From Phycisphaerae bacterium (GTDB taxonomy: Bacteria > Planctomycetota > Phycisphaerae > Tepidisphaerales > Tepidisphaeraceae), in contig JACMJD010000023.1 of assembly GCA_014380825.1 (NCBI GenBank), positions 1 through 6,329 on the forward strand: a stretch of 6,329 nucleotides of DNA. The letters are read 5' to 3'. The notes under the pieces were generated by a model. It was not told where the DNA came from, searched no databases, and worked only from the letters and a program-made list of their open reading frames with translations. Positions within the stretch are counted from its first letter, which is position 1; the number at the start of each line of letters is the position of its first letter. The translations under genes and the position numbers were made by a program. Below, piece by piece: positions 1 to 4,939 of the stretch.

Positions 1-70
1 GATCGATGCGAATGACATCGCCGCTGGTCACTTTGAACTGTCGGCCGCCTTCTTCGATAATCGCGTACAT
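1..70 (-). CDS. rplU: 50S ribosomal protein L21, N-terminal fragment
   Basis: This is the start of ribosomal protein L21, a 23S rRNA-binding component of the large subunit. Reading the minus strand from the ATG at 70-68 gives 23 residues before the window ends. They begin MYAIIEEGGRQFKV and continue into a GDVIRID segment, which matches the conserved L21 N-terminus (MYA-I---G-Q-KV--GD). The start is supported by a GGAG ribosome-binding site (84-81) 10 nt upstream and a TTGACA promoter further up. L21 is usually about 100 residues, so some three quarters of the gene lies outside the window. In most bacteria rpmA (L27) follows, but that cannot be seen here. The gene is divergent from the membrane protein/regulator operon at 403. 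The identification is firm despite the short length, because the N-terminal motif is highly conserved. Confidence 0.9.
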   Translation of the reverse strand, partial: MYAIIEEGGRQFKVTSGDVIRID

Positions 71-128
71 CGGCTTGCTTCTCCACGGGCGAATACGGGG
101 GTCAGATACGGGGTCAAAAGGACGCAGG

Positions 129-156
129 ATTGTGGCGGTTGTGCGAACTTTGTCAA
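129..156 (-). promoter_or_regulatory. Probable sigma70-type promoter of rplU
   Basis: On the minus strand a perfect TTGACA (156-151) is followed, after 16 nt, by CACAAT (134-129), which matches four of six -10 positions. Transcription would start near 122, giving a leader of about 50 nt before the rplU ATG. The strong -35 and correct orientation support the call; the -10 is imperfect. Confidence 0.55.
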
Positions 157-350
157 GGCAATGGGGGTTAACTCAACCGCTAACACGTGATATCGGAACG
201 ATTGGGCGGAAATCGTGGAAAAGGGATGTCGTCTCTACGAAAGCCCGTCCGACTGGCAATGCACCGCCGCTTGCGGCGTCGCAGATGCAGCACCGCTCGA
301 TCTGGAACGATTTCTGATTTGCGACAGGCAAGCAGCAGAAAACAAATGCG
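157..350. other. Divergent intergenic region without a recognised gene
   Basis: The 332-bp gap between rplU and the gene at 403 holds two divergent promoters at its edges and nothing convincingly coding between them. The short open frames here show no recognisable protein family or good ribosome-binding site. A small hairpin with 5-bp GC arms (265-269 with 274-278, CTTG loop) is present but has no T-tract, so it is not called a terminator. No tRNA or other structured RNA was recognised. Confidence 0.5.
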
Positions 351-380
351 TTGACAGACCGATCGCCGATACTTTATGCT
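351..380 (+). promoter_or_regulatory. Promoter of the membrane protein/winged-helix operon
   Basis: A perfect TTGACA -35 (351-356) is followed after 18 nt by TATGCT (375-380), which matches four of six -10 positions. Transcription would begin near 387, only about 16 nt before the ATG at 403. The -10 lies inside the palindrome at 369-390, the classic layout for a repressor that blocks RNA polymerase. Confidence 0.6.
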
Positions 381-390
381 GTAAAGTGAA
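369..390. promoter_or_regulatory. Palindromic operator candidate, copy 1
   Basis: A perfect 6-bp inverted repeat, ACTTTA (371-376) and TAAAGT (382-387), with a 5-nt spacer TGCTG, overlaps the -10 and predicted start of the operon promoter. A 22-bp stretch around it (369-390) recurs at 1428-1449 with 19 of 22 bases identical. The site fits a dimeric winged-helix protein, and such a protein is encoded by the second gene of this operon, so autoregulation is the likely role. That binding is inferred. Confidence 0.65.
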
Positions 391-402
391 CTGGGAAAGC
401 GC

Positions 403-1014
403 ATGCACATTCGCGACGCACTCGATCAGATCTCCGACATCCGCTCGCAGCTCGCTCAAACGCTGACGTTCCGCGGATATCGCTCGCTGACGACCGCGTT
501 CACCGGCTTCGTCGCGATCGGCGCTGCAGCCGTGCAGTCGATGTGGATCGGCGATGGTGCGAATCATCTGCATGGCTACCTGCGCATCTGGTTCGCCGCG
601 GCGATCGTGAGCCTCGCTGTCGTCGGCATCGAAATCATCTGGCGATGCGTGCGATCCGGCCACGCGCTTCAGCGCGAGCTGAGCCTGGCGGCGGTGGAAC
701 AGTTCTCGCCGACACTGGTGGCCGGCGCGCTGCTGACATACGTACTGATCCACACCGCCGGCGAGAACGCGTGGCTGCTGCCGGGGATGTGGATGATCCT
801 GTTCGCGCTGGGCGTGTTCGCTTCGCAACGCCTGTTGCCGCGATCTGTCTTCGCGGTTGGTGCGTATTATTTACTCGCCGGGTTGAGCGTCCTGTTGATG
901 GATCACGGCGGGCAGCTCGCGCCATGGGTGATGGGCGCCGTCTTCGGCGTCGGCCAATTATTCGCGGCGATTATCCTTTACCTCTCACTAGAGCGAACCT
1001 GTGGCCGGGAATAA
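403..1014 (+). CDS. Six-helix integral membrane protein paired with a winged-helix regulator
   Basis: The product is a 203-residue hydrophobic protein of unknown function, expected in the cytoplasmic membrane. A short polar N-terminus (residues 1-30, with an 'IRDALDQISDIRSQLAQTLTFRGYRSL' type amphipathic start) precedes about six membrane segments near 33-51, 60-82, 102-120, 123-141, 149-167 and 172-195. From memory, small polytopic proteins that begin with an IR--L-----F-----G pattern are often encoded directly before HTH_27-type winged-helix regulators in several phyla, and the arrangement here is the same. The next gene starts 14 bp before this one stops, so the two are probably translationally coupled. 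GGGAA (393-397) is a weak ribosome-binding site for the ATG at 403. The promoter upstream carries an operator-like palindrome. The protein could be a sensor or an effector of the regulator, but nothing in the sequence settles this. Confidence 0.8.
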   Translation: MHIRDALDQISDIRSQLAQTLTFRGYRSLTTAFTGFVAIGAAAVQSMWIGDGANHLHGYLRIWFAAAIVSLAVVGIEIIWRCVRSGHALQRELSLAAVEQFSPTLVAGALLTYVLIHTAGENAWLLPGMWMILFALGVFASQRLLPRSVFAVGAYYLLAGLSVLLMDHGGQLAPWVMGAVFGVGQLFAAIILYLSLERTCGRE

Positions 1015-1405
1015 ACCGCACAAATCTTCCGACCCCAAAGAAGCGGGCCGATTCGCGTACGAGGGCCTGGAGCGCTTGCTCCACGAGCGCTCGCGGCTCG
1101 GCATTCTTTCGTCGCTGGCCGCGCATCCGGAAGGCGTGATCTTCAACGACCTGAAACTGCTTTGCTCGCTGACCGACGGAAATCTCAGCCGGCAGATTCA
1201 GATTCTGGAAGAAGCGGGCTTCGTCGAAGTCATTAAGAGCGTCCACAAGAACCGGCCGCGCACGCTGTGCCGATTGACGACGGTGGGCCGACGAAAGTTC
1301 GTCGATTATCTAAGTGAACTCGAACGCGTCGTGCATGATGCAGCGCAGGCGCAGGATGAATCGACGCGCGGTCACGCGATCTCGAAACACCTGCGACCCA
1401 CGTGA
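1001..1405 (+). CDS. Winged-helix DNA-binding transcriptional regulator (HTH_27/MarR-like)
   Basis: This 134-residue protein is a small winged-helix transcription factor. Residues about 20-115 carry the whole domain: a first helix with LLHERSRLGILSSLAAHPEG, a helix-turn-helix with DLKLLCSLTDGNLSRQIQILEEAGFVE split over residues 46-76, and a wing (KNRPRTLCRLTTVGRRKF) followed by a C-terminal helix (YLSELERVV) likely used for dimerisation. The 'LTDGNLSRxxxxLEEAGxVE' core is typical of the PF13601 family. Translation starts at GTG 1001, inside the previous gene, and no upstream in-frame start fits better; the ribosome-binding site is weak. The last ~20 residues are polar and not conserved in the family. 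The palindromes at 369-390 and 1428-1449 flank its operon and are its most likely binding sites. No ligand-binding domain is present. Confidence 0.88.
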   Translation: MAGNKPHKSSDPKEAGRFAYEGLERLLHERSRLGILSSLAAHPEGVIFNDLKLLCSLTDGNLSRQIQILEEAGFVEVIKSVHKNRPRTLCRLTTVGRRKFVDYLSELERVVHDAAQAQDESTRGHAISKHLRPT

Positions 1406-1427
1406 ACGAGCAAAAAAATTTGGTGTA

Positions 1428-1449
1428 ATACTTTACGTTGTAAAGCGAA
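1428..1449. promoter_or_regulatory. Palindromic operator candidate, copy 2
   Basis: ACTTTA (1430-1435), spacer CGTTG, and TAAAGC (1441-1446) form an inverted repeat that differs from the promoter copy at 369-390 at only three of 22 positions. It begins 22 bp after the regulator's stop codon. A TGTAAT hexamer (1424-1429) abuts it and could be a -10, but no good -35 is seen, so a promoter is not claimed. It may be a second operator acting on the gene at 1692, or an auxiliary site for looping with copy 1. Confidence 0.55.
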
Positions 1450-1451
1450 TT

Positions 1452-1562
1452 CATTCGAGCCTCGCGCTCCAGTCCGTGTGCGTTTCGGTGACCGGTCATT
1501 TGCTTGCTGCCGATCGATCACACGAGCCACCCGAGCACGGACTGGAACGCGACGCTTGAATG
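1452..1562. repeat. Long imperfect palindrome in the intergenic region
   Basis: Positions 1462-1482 are the near-exact inverse of 1532-1552, including an 11-bp identical core (TCCAGTCCGTG on the left arm). Outside this, CATTC-AGC pairs extend the arms to about 1454 and 1560. Inside, GTGACCGGTC (1488-1497) pairs with GATCGATCAC (1512-1521), offset by 5 nt, leaving a loop of about 14 nt. The gap between the genes at 1405 and 1692 (286 bp) is filled by operator copy 2, this palindrome and the hairpin at 1576. Unlike its neighbours, its arms are not made of short iterated units. It could be a structured leader RNA, a bidirectional terminator lacking a T-tract, or the remnant of a small mobile element. 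Confidence 0.6.
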
Positions 1563-1575
1563 CGAAATCAAATGC

Positions 1576-1667
1576 GGCCACGAAGGCACGAAGGACACGA
1601 AGGGAATACAAAGAAAACGTGAATTGATTTCTTGTGTTTCCATTGTGCCCTTCATGCCTTTGTGGCT
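1576..1667. repeat. Iterated-arm hairpin element 1 (CACGAAGG units)
   Basis: The left arm (1576-1616) holds three CACGAAGG-type units in a row after GGC. The right arm (1628-1667) is its inverse. Of about 40 pairs, five are G.T/T.G wobbles, three are mismatches, and one base is bulged. The loop is about 11 nt (1617-1627). The hairpin ends 16 nt before the GGAG ribosome-binding site (1683-1686) of the gene at 1692. It has the same architecture as the elements at 2483 and 3332. Confidence 0.75.
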
Positions 1668-1691
1668 GAAATTTCTTCCCACGGAGTCTGA

Positions 1692-2468
1692 ATGATCACT
1701 TGGATTCGACAACTCGACAGCCTGCTGCGTGGCGAGTCTACGCGCATCGATCAACTGCGCGACGGCGAACTGCGCGTGCCGATCCTCGGCCTGGCCGTCG
1801 TGATCGACGTGCTGGGTTTGATCTACGGTGCGTGCATGGGCGTGTTCTCGCTCACGAAAAGCGGCAGCCACGCATCAATGCAGATCCCGGCCAGCATGCT
1901 GAAGGTGCCGGCGTTGTTCCTGCTCACGCTGATCATCACATTCCCTTCGCTTTACGTCTTCAATGCACTGATGGGCTCGCGCCTGCGCTTTCTCGCGACG
2001 CTTCGCCTGCTGATCGCCTCGATGGCGGTCATGCTGGCGATCCTCTCGTCGATCGGGCCGATCGTCGCGTTCTTCTCGATCAGCACGACCAGCTACTCGT
2101 TCATGGTGCTGCTGAACGTCGCGGTGTTCGGCATAGCGGGAATTCTCGGCTTGTCGTTTCTGCTTCAGACGCTGCATCGGATCAGCATAGCGCAGGAAGA
2201 GATTCCTCCGCCGATTCCGAGCGAATCGAGCGCGACCGAACCCATGCTGCCGAATCCAATCGAACGATTTGATGTGCGCGAGGTCCGTCCGCCGGTGAAG
2301 ATGGTGTTCCGCATCTGGCTCGTGGTGTTCGCGCTGGTGGGTTCGCAGATGGGCTGGGTGCTGCGGCCATTTATCGGCGCACCGGGCACGCCCTTCGCCT
2401 GGTTCCGGCCCGTGCATTCGAACTTCTTCGAAGCGATCGGCCAGCAAATCCTGAACTTGTTCAAGTGA
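1692..2468 (+). CDS. Multi-pass membrane protein of unknown function, paralogue A
   Basis: This is a 258-residue cytoplasmic-membrane protein with about five membrane segments: roughly 29-51, 70-92, 100-128, 136-160 and 205-226. A polar, proline-rich linker (about 165-202) separates the fourth and fifth. The conserved landmarks are LIYGACMG (43-50), KVPALFLLTL (71-80) followed by FPSLYVFN, and near the end VGSQMGWVLRPFIG (216-229) followed by P--P--WFRP. The protein at 2596 shares all of these. From memory, similar proteins occur in cyanobacteria and other phyla and are sometimes labelled 'actin-binding WH2 domain', a label nothing here supports. The start at ATG 1692 has a GGAG site (1683-1686) 5 nt upstream. 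The gene lies behind hairpin element 1. Substrate and role are unknown. Confidence 0.8.
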   Translation: MITWIRQLDSLLRGESTRIDQLRDGELRVPILGLAVVIDVLGLIYGACMGVFSLTKSGSHASMQIPASMLKVPALFLLTLIITFPSLYVFNALMGSRLRFLATLRLLIASMAVMLAILSSIGPIVAFFSISTTSYSFMVLLNVAVFGIAGILGLSFLLQTLHRISIAQEEIPPPIPSESSATEPMLPNPIERFDVREVRPPVKMVFRIWLVVFALVGSQMGWVLRPFIGAPGTPFAWFRPVHSNFFEAIGQQILNLFK

Positions 2469-2482
2469 GCATGAAAAAGATT

Positions 2483-2566
2483 TTGGCCACAGAGGCACAG
2501 AGGGCACGGAGAAAGACAAATTCAGTTTCTGTTTCTTCTCTGTGCTCTCTGTGCCTCTGTGGCCAA
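2483..2566. repeat. Iterated-arm hairpin element 2 (CACAGAGG units)
   Basis: The arms 2483-2513 and 2536-2566 are 31 bp each. Twenty-nine pairs are Watson-Crick and two are G.T (2503:2546 and 2508:2541), with no mismatch and a 22-nt loop. Each arm carries three units of the form CACAGAGG/CACAGAGGG/CACGGAGAA after TTGGC. The element starts 14 bp after the stop at 2468 and ends 17 nt before the GAGG ribosome-binding site (2584-2587) of the next gene. As RNA it would be a very stable stem. It has no T-tract after it, so it is not a canonical intrinsic terminator. Confidence 0.85.
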
Positions 2567-2595
2567 TCAGTATTTTCGTCATTGAGGTCGATTCC

Positions 2596-3285
2596 ATGAT
2601 CGCGCTGGGATCGTTATGGCTTCGGGTCGAGTCGGTGTTGCGCGGCGAGGGGTCGGCCGCGCTGGGAAGACTTCGCTCGGCCCGGAGCCTGTTCAGTCTG
2701 CTTCTGATCGCCTGCGCGTGCGGGATGATCTACGGCGCGGTGATGGGAACCCTCACCGGTCTTCCGGAGGGGAGACGACTGCAACTTCTGTTCTCGGCGG
2801 TGAAAGTTCCGATTCTGTTGCTGGTGACGTTCGTCATCAGCCTGCCGAGCTTCTTCGTCGTGAACACGCTGCTCGGATTGCGAAGCGATTTTCGCGCCGC
2901 GATGTCCGCCCTGCTCGACACCCAGGCGGGCGTCGCGATCACGCTGTTCTCACTCGCGCCCATCACGATCGTCTGGTATCTGACGTGTCGCGATTACCAA
3001 ACCGCGATCCTGTTCAACGGCCTGATCTTCGGCATCAGCGCGTTCGCCGGACAGGTGATCCTTCGTCGCAGCTACGCCCCGCTGATCGCGCGGAACCCAC
3101 GGCATCGCATCATCCTTCGCGCCTGGCTGATCACCTACGCGTTCGTCGGCATCCAAATGGGCTACGTCCTGAGACCCTTCATCGGCGACCCGACGAAACC
3201 GGTCAGTTTCTTCCGTGATGAAGCTTGGGGGAGTGCGTATGTGTTGGTCGCGAAGTTGATCTGGAACATTTTCAGCCGAAACTAG
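2596..3285 (+). CDS. Multi-pass membrane protein of unknown function, paralogue B
   Basis: This 229-residue integral membrane protein is a paralogue of the one at 1692. Membrane segments lie near 32-54, 68-92, 105-128, 136-156 and 174-195. Shared landmarks are MIYGAVMG (44-51), KVPILLLVTF (70-79) with LPSFFVVN, and VGIQMGYVLRPFIG (184-197) followed by P--PVSFFR. It lacks the proline-rich linker of paralogue A, having only a short basic loop (about 157-173). The start is placed at ATG 2596 because GAGG (2584-2587) lies 8 nt before it. The in-frame ATG at 2542 would translate the right arm of hairpin element 2 (LSVPLWP) and is not credible. The tandem arrangement suggests gene duplication, and the two products might form a hetero-oligomer. 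The function is unknown. Confidence 0.8.
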   Translation: MIALGSLWLRVESVLRGEGSAALGRLRSARSLFSLLLIACACGMIYGAVMGTLTGLPEGRRLQLLFSAVKVPILLLVTFVISLPSFFVVNTLLGLRSDFRAAMSALLDTQAGVAITLFSLAPITIVWYLTCRDYQTAILFNGLIFGISAFAGQVILRRSYAPLIARNPRHRIILRAWLITYAFVGIQMGYVLRPFIGDPTKPVSFFRDEAWGSAYVLVAKLIWNIFSRN

Positions 3286-3290
3286 TTTGC

Positions 3291-3459
3291 GAGACCGCGA
3301 AGTCGTGAAGTTGCGAAGAATACGAAGTTGGTCCACGAATTGACACGAATGGACACGAATCAGAACGGAATGATTCTTTCCCATTCGTGTTCATTCGTGT
3401 TCATTCGTGGATAATGATTTTTGTTGAGCGGCTTCACGCCTTCGCCGCTTCGCAGTCTC
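3291..3459. repeat. Outer inverted repeat of nested element 3 (GCGAAG units)
   Basis: The left arm 3291-3318 begins GAGACCGCGAAG and continues with GTGAAG and GCGAAG units. The right arm 3432-3459 is the inverse, with GCGAAG, GCGAAG and GTGAAG units read on the minus strand. The arms agree at 21 of 28 positions. The pair encloses a second, differently built hairpin (3332-3411). The left arm starts 5 bp after the stop codon at 3285, so the 224-bp gap between the genes is largely repeat. Confidence 0.6.
3332..3411. repeat. Iterated-arm hairpin element 3, inner (ACACGAATG units)
   Basis: The arms 3332-3360 and 3383-3411 are 29 bp each: 26 Watson-Crick pairs, two G.T wobbles and one mismatch (3341:3402). 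They enclose a 22-nt loop, the same loop length as element 2. Each arm has three CACGAAT units spaced 10 nt apart. The hairpin lies inside the GCGAAG inverted repeat (3291-3459), as if one element had inserted into the loop of another. Confidence 0.85.
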
Positions 3460-3509
3460 TTCCCTCGCCCGCTTGCGAATCCGCGCTCGCATCGATAAAA
3501 CCGCCCGGC

Positions 3510-4019
3510 GTGAAATTCAATCTGATCGATTCGATCCTCGAGCTCTCCGACACGCGTATCGTCGCGATCAAGCAAGTGACCCTGGCCGAGGAATATCTCG
3601 CCGATCACTTCCCGACCTTCCCGGTTCTCCCCGGCGTGATGATGCTCGAAGCCCTCACGCAGGCGGCGGGCTGGTTACTACATCGCCGAAACAAATTCGC
3701 CTGCTCGATGGCCGTCCTAAAGGAAGCTAAAAACGTAAAGTACGGCCAGTTCGTCGCGCCGGGCGACGCGCTGAAAGTCGAAGTCGAACTCTTCAAACCA
3801 ACCGCCACCGGCGCGACGTTCAAAGCGTCCGGCACCGTCCGAAACGAAACCGCGCTCGCCGCAAGAATCGAGCTGGCCTACTTCAACCTCGCCGACAAGC
3901 ACCCGCATCTGGCCAACGTCGACGAAAAACTCCGCGAGCACAACCGCCTGCGCTGGTCGCTGCTTCAGACGCATGGCGAGTCGGCGAACCAAGTCCAGAA
4001 CGAGCCGCTGTCGCTGTGA
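3510..4019 (+). CDS. fabZ: Beta-hydroxyacyl-ACP dehydratase (FabZ-like, hotdog fold)
   Basis: The product, 169 residues from GTG 3510, is a cytoplasmic hotdog-fold enzyme expected to dehydrate (3R)-hydroxyacyl-ACP to trans-2-enoyl-ACP. The active-site stretch HFPTFPVLPGVMMLEA (33-48) gives the catalytic His33 and Glu47, and the hotdog sheet follows, with KYGQFVAPGDAL (78-89). FabZ usually has HFPG-P-MPG; here the glycine after P is replaced by TF. The C-terminal 35 residues are polar and beyond the usual ~145-residue length. The start is placed at GTG because VKFNLIDSILEL matches the usual enzyme N-terminus. In-frame ATGs at 3387 and 3414 would translate repeat DNA. No clear ribosome-binding site precedes the GTG. 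It probably works with the carrier protein at 5667. A dehydratase of a specialised acyl pathway is the main alternative to housekeeping FabZ. Confidence 0.82.
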   Translation: MKFNLIDSILELSDTRIVAIKQVTLAEEYLADHFPTFPVLPGVMMLEALTQAAGWLLHRRNKFACSMAVLKEAKNVKYGQFVAPGDALKVEVELFKPTATGATFKASGTVRNETALAARIELAYFNLADKHPHLANVDEKLREHNRLRWSLLQTHGESANQVQNEPLSL

Positions 4020-4151
4020 GAACGAAGCAGGCCCGATTGATCGCCAGTGGTGCGATGCGGCGCGGATTGGTCACCACAAGAGCGGCTTCCGCGGCTCATT
4101 CGGATTTCAGCGGCGATGCCAAGAGCGAGTGCTGCGCATTTCGCAAGGGAC

Positions 4152-4180
4152 TTGTGACAGATTATGCTGTTAGGCATACT
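4152..4180 (+). promoter_or_regulatory. Weak promoter candidate before the secreted-protein gene
   Basis: TTGTGA (4152-4157) and CATACT (4175-4180) are spaced 17 nt apart; each matches four of six consensus positions. A leader of about 65 nt would precede the ATG at 4253. The rest of the 233-bp gap 4020-4252 shows no gene, repeat or terminator that I can recognise. Confidence 0.25.
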
Positions 4181-4252
4181 TGACAATCTGGACGAGGAGC
4201 ACGTGCAGGAGATGTAGGTCGTTCACGCTCGGCATCGGATTCGGAGGAGCAG

Positions 4253-4775
4253 ATGAACACTGTGTCCGCCAAAACCCTGCTTTCCATTCTCGCGCTTCTT
4301 GCCGTTGGCGCTTCCGAATTTCGGTCCGATGCAGCACTGGACGCGCAGCGCGGTTATCAACAAGCACTGCAAAGGGCGAAGAACGCCTACATGGGAGCGT
4401 TGGATGACGCCATGCGCTCGGCAGGGAAAAACAAGGATAGCGACGAGGTGCTAAGGATCGCAGAGGAACTCAAACGCGTGAGGGCCGCCGAGAGCACCGA
4501 GCGGTTTGGCGACTTTCCCGCCAGCGTGATTGATGTCGAATCGGTCGGCTCGCCGAACATGGGGAAAATCACGTTCAAACACGCCGGGTCATTTGGTGGC
4601 TGAGAAAGATGATCAGCCTTGCCGGTGGGCAGTCATCGGCGCAGATACGATTATCAGCCTCCACTCGAACGGGTGGACGAGTGTCTTCGAATTCGACAAG
4701 GCGCGACAGAGGGCTACCGCATATGCAACCGGCCAAAAGGGCGGCGTCGCATGGGAGGCCGCTCGCTCGCGCTGA
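4253..4775 (+). pseudogene. Frameshifted secreted protein, planctomycete-type helical repeat
   Basis: An excellent GGAGGAG site (4243-4249) precedes ATG 4253. The first 116 residues read in frame: a signal peptide or membrane anchor (residues 7-20, LLSILALLAVGA region), then a long charged helix (28-80) of the form YQQAL-RAKNAYMGALDDAM followed by VLRIAEELKRVR, a pattern frequent in exported planctomycete proteins. The frame stops at 4601-4603. The next frame then continues the protein to 4775 with LVAEKDDQPCRWAVIGADT, then SNGWTSVFEFD and an alanine/glycine-rich end, resembling the tryptophan-rich C-terminal domain usual after such helices. Removing one T of the TTT at 4592-4594 would give a 173-residue protein. 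The gene is therefore either recently broken or affected by a sequencing indel. Its role, perhaps periplasmic, is unknown. Confidence 0.65.
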
Positions 4776-4901
4776 CGCGAAATTCGTCCCCGACGGACGC
4801 GCCACCTTCGGCTTCGTGCAGCTCCTTGAGCCTCGTGCCGCTTTCGTTGCGCCAGCTCTGGTGCCCATTCGAATTGCGGCCGAGGACTAGGCTTACTTTC
4901 T

Positions 4902-4930
4902 TTGATCCCATGCAGCGACCGTGATAAAGT
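4902..4930 (+). promoter_or_regulatory. Promoter candidate of the toxin-antitoxin pair
   Basis: TTGATC (4902-4907) and TAAAGT (4925-4930) are 17 nt apart, with four of six matches each. The predicted start is near 4937, just before ATG 4940, so the antitoxin mRNA may be nearly leaderless, in keeping with the absence of a ribosome-binding site. The perfect palindrome TGACGTCA (4933-4940) overlaps the start codon and could be an operator half-site. Confidence 0.35.
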
Positions 4931-4939
4931 TCTGACGTC

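Noticed and set aside
265..278. CGCCG-CTTG-CGGCG hairpin as a terminator.
   Set aside because: It lies between two divergent genes, has only 5-bp arms and lacks a T-tract.
235..828. Long minus-strand open frame opposite the membrane protein gene.
   Set aside because: Its composition (Arg/His/Asp-rich, no family motif) is typical of antisense frames in GC-rich DNA, and the plus-strand gene has a promoter and clear membrane segments.
2483..2566. Strong hairpins as ordinary rho-independent terminators.
   Set aside because: None is followed by a T-tract, the stems are much longer than usual (29-41 bp), and they end close to the next ribosome-binding site or start codon.
1875..2597. Minus-strand frame of 240 codons across the first paralogue and hairpin 2.
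   Set aside because: It reads repeat DNA and the antisense of a conserved membrane protein; no start signal or family resemblance.
3332..3411. Short tandem units that could suggest a CRISPR array.
   Set aside because: The units are only 7-10 nt, adjacent, without unique spacers, and inverted in the second half. They form hairpins, not a repeat-spacer array.
4592..4603. Programmed ribosomal frameshifting in the secreted-protein gene.
   Set aside because: TTTGG is not a recognised slippery site, and no stimulatory structure or internal Shine-Dalgarno is evident; an indel is simpler.
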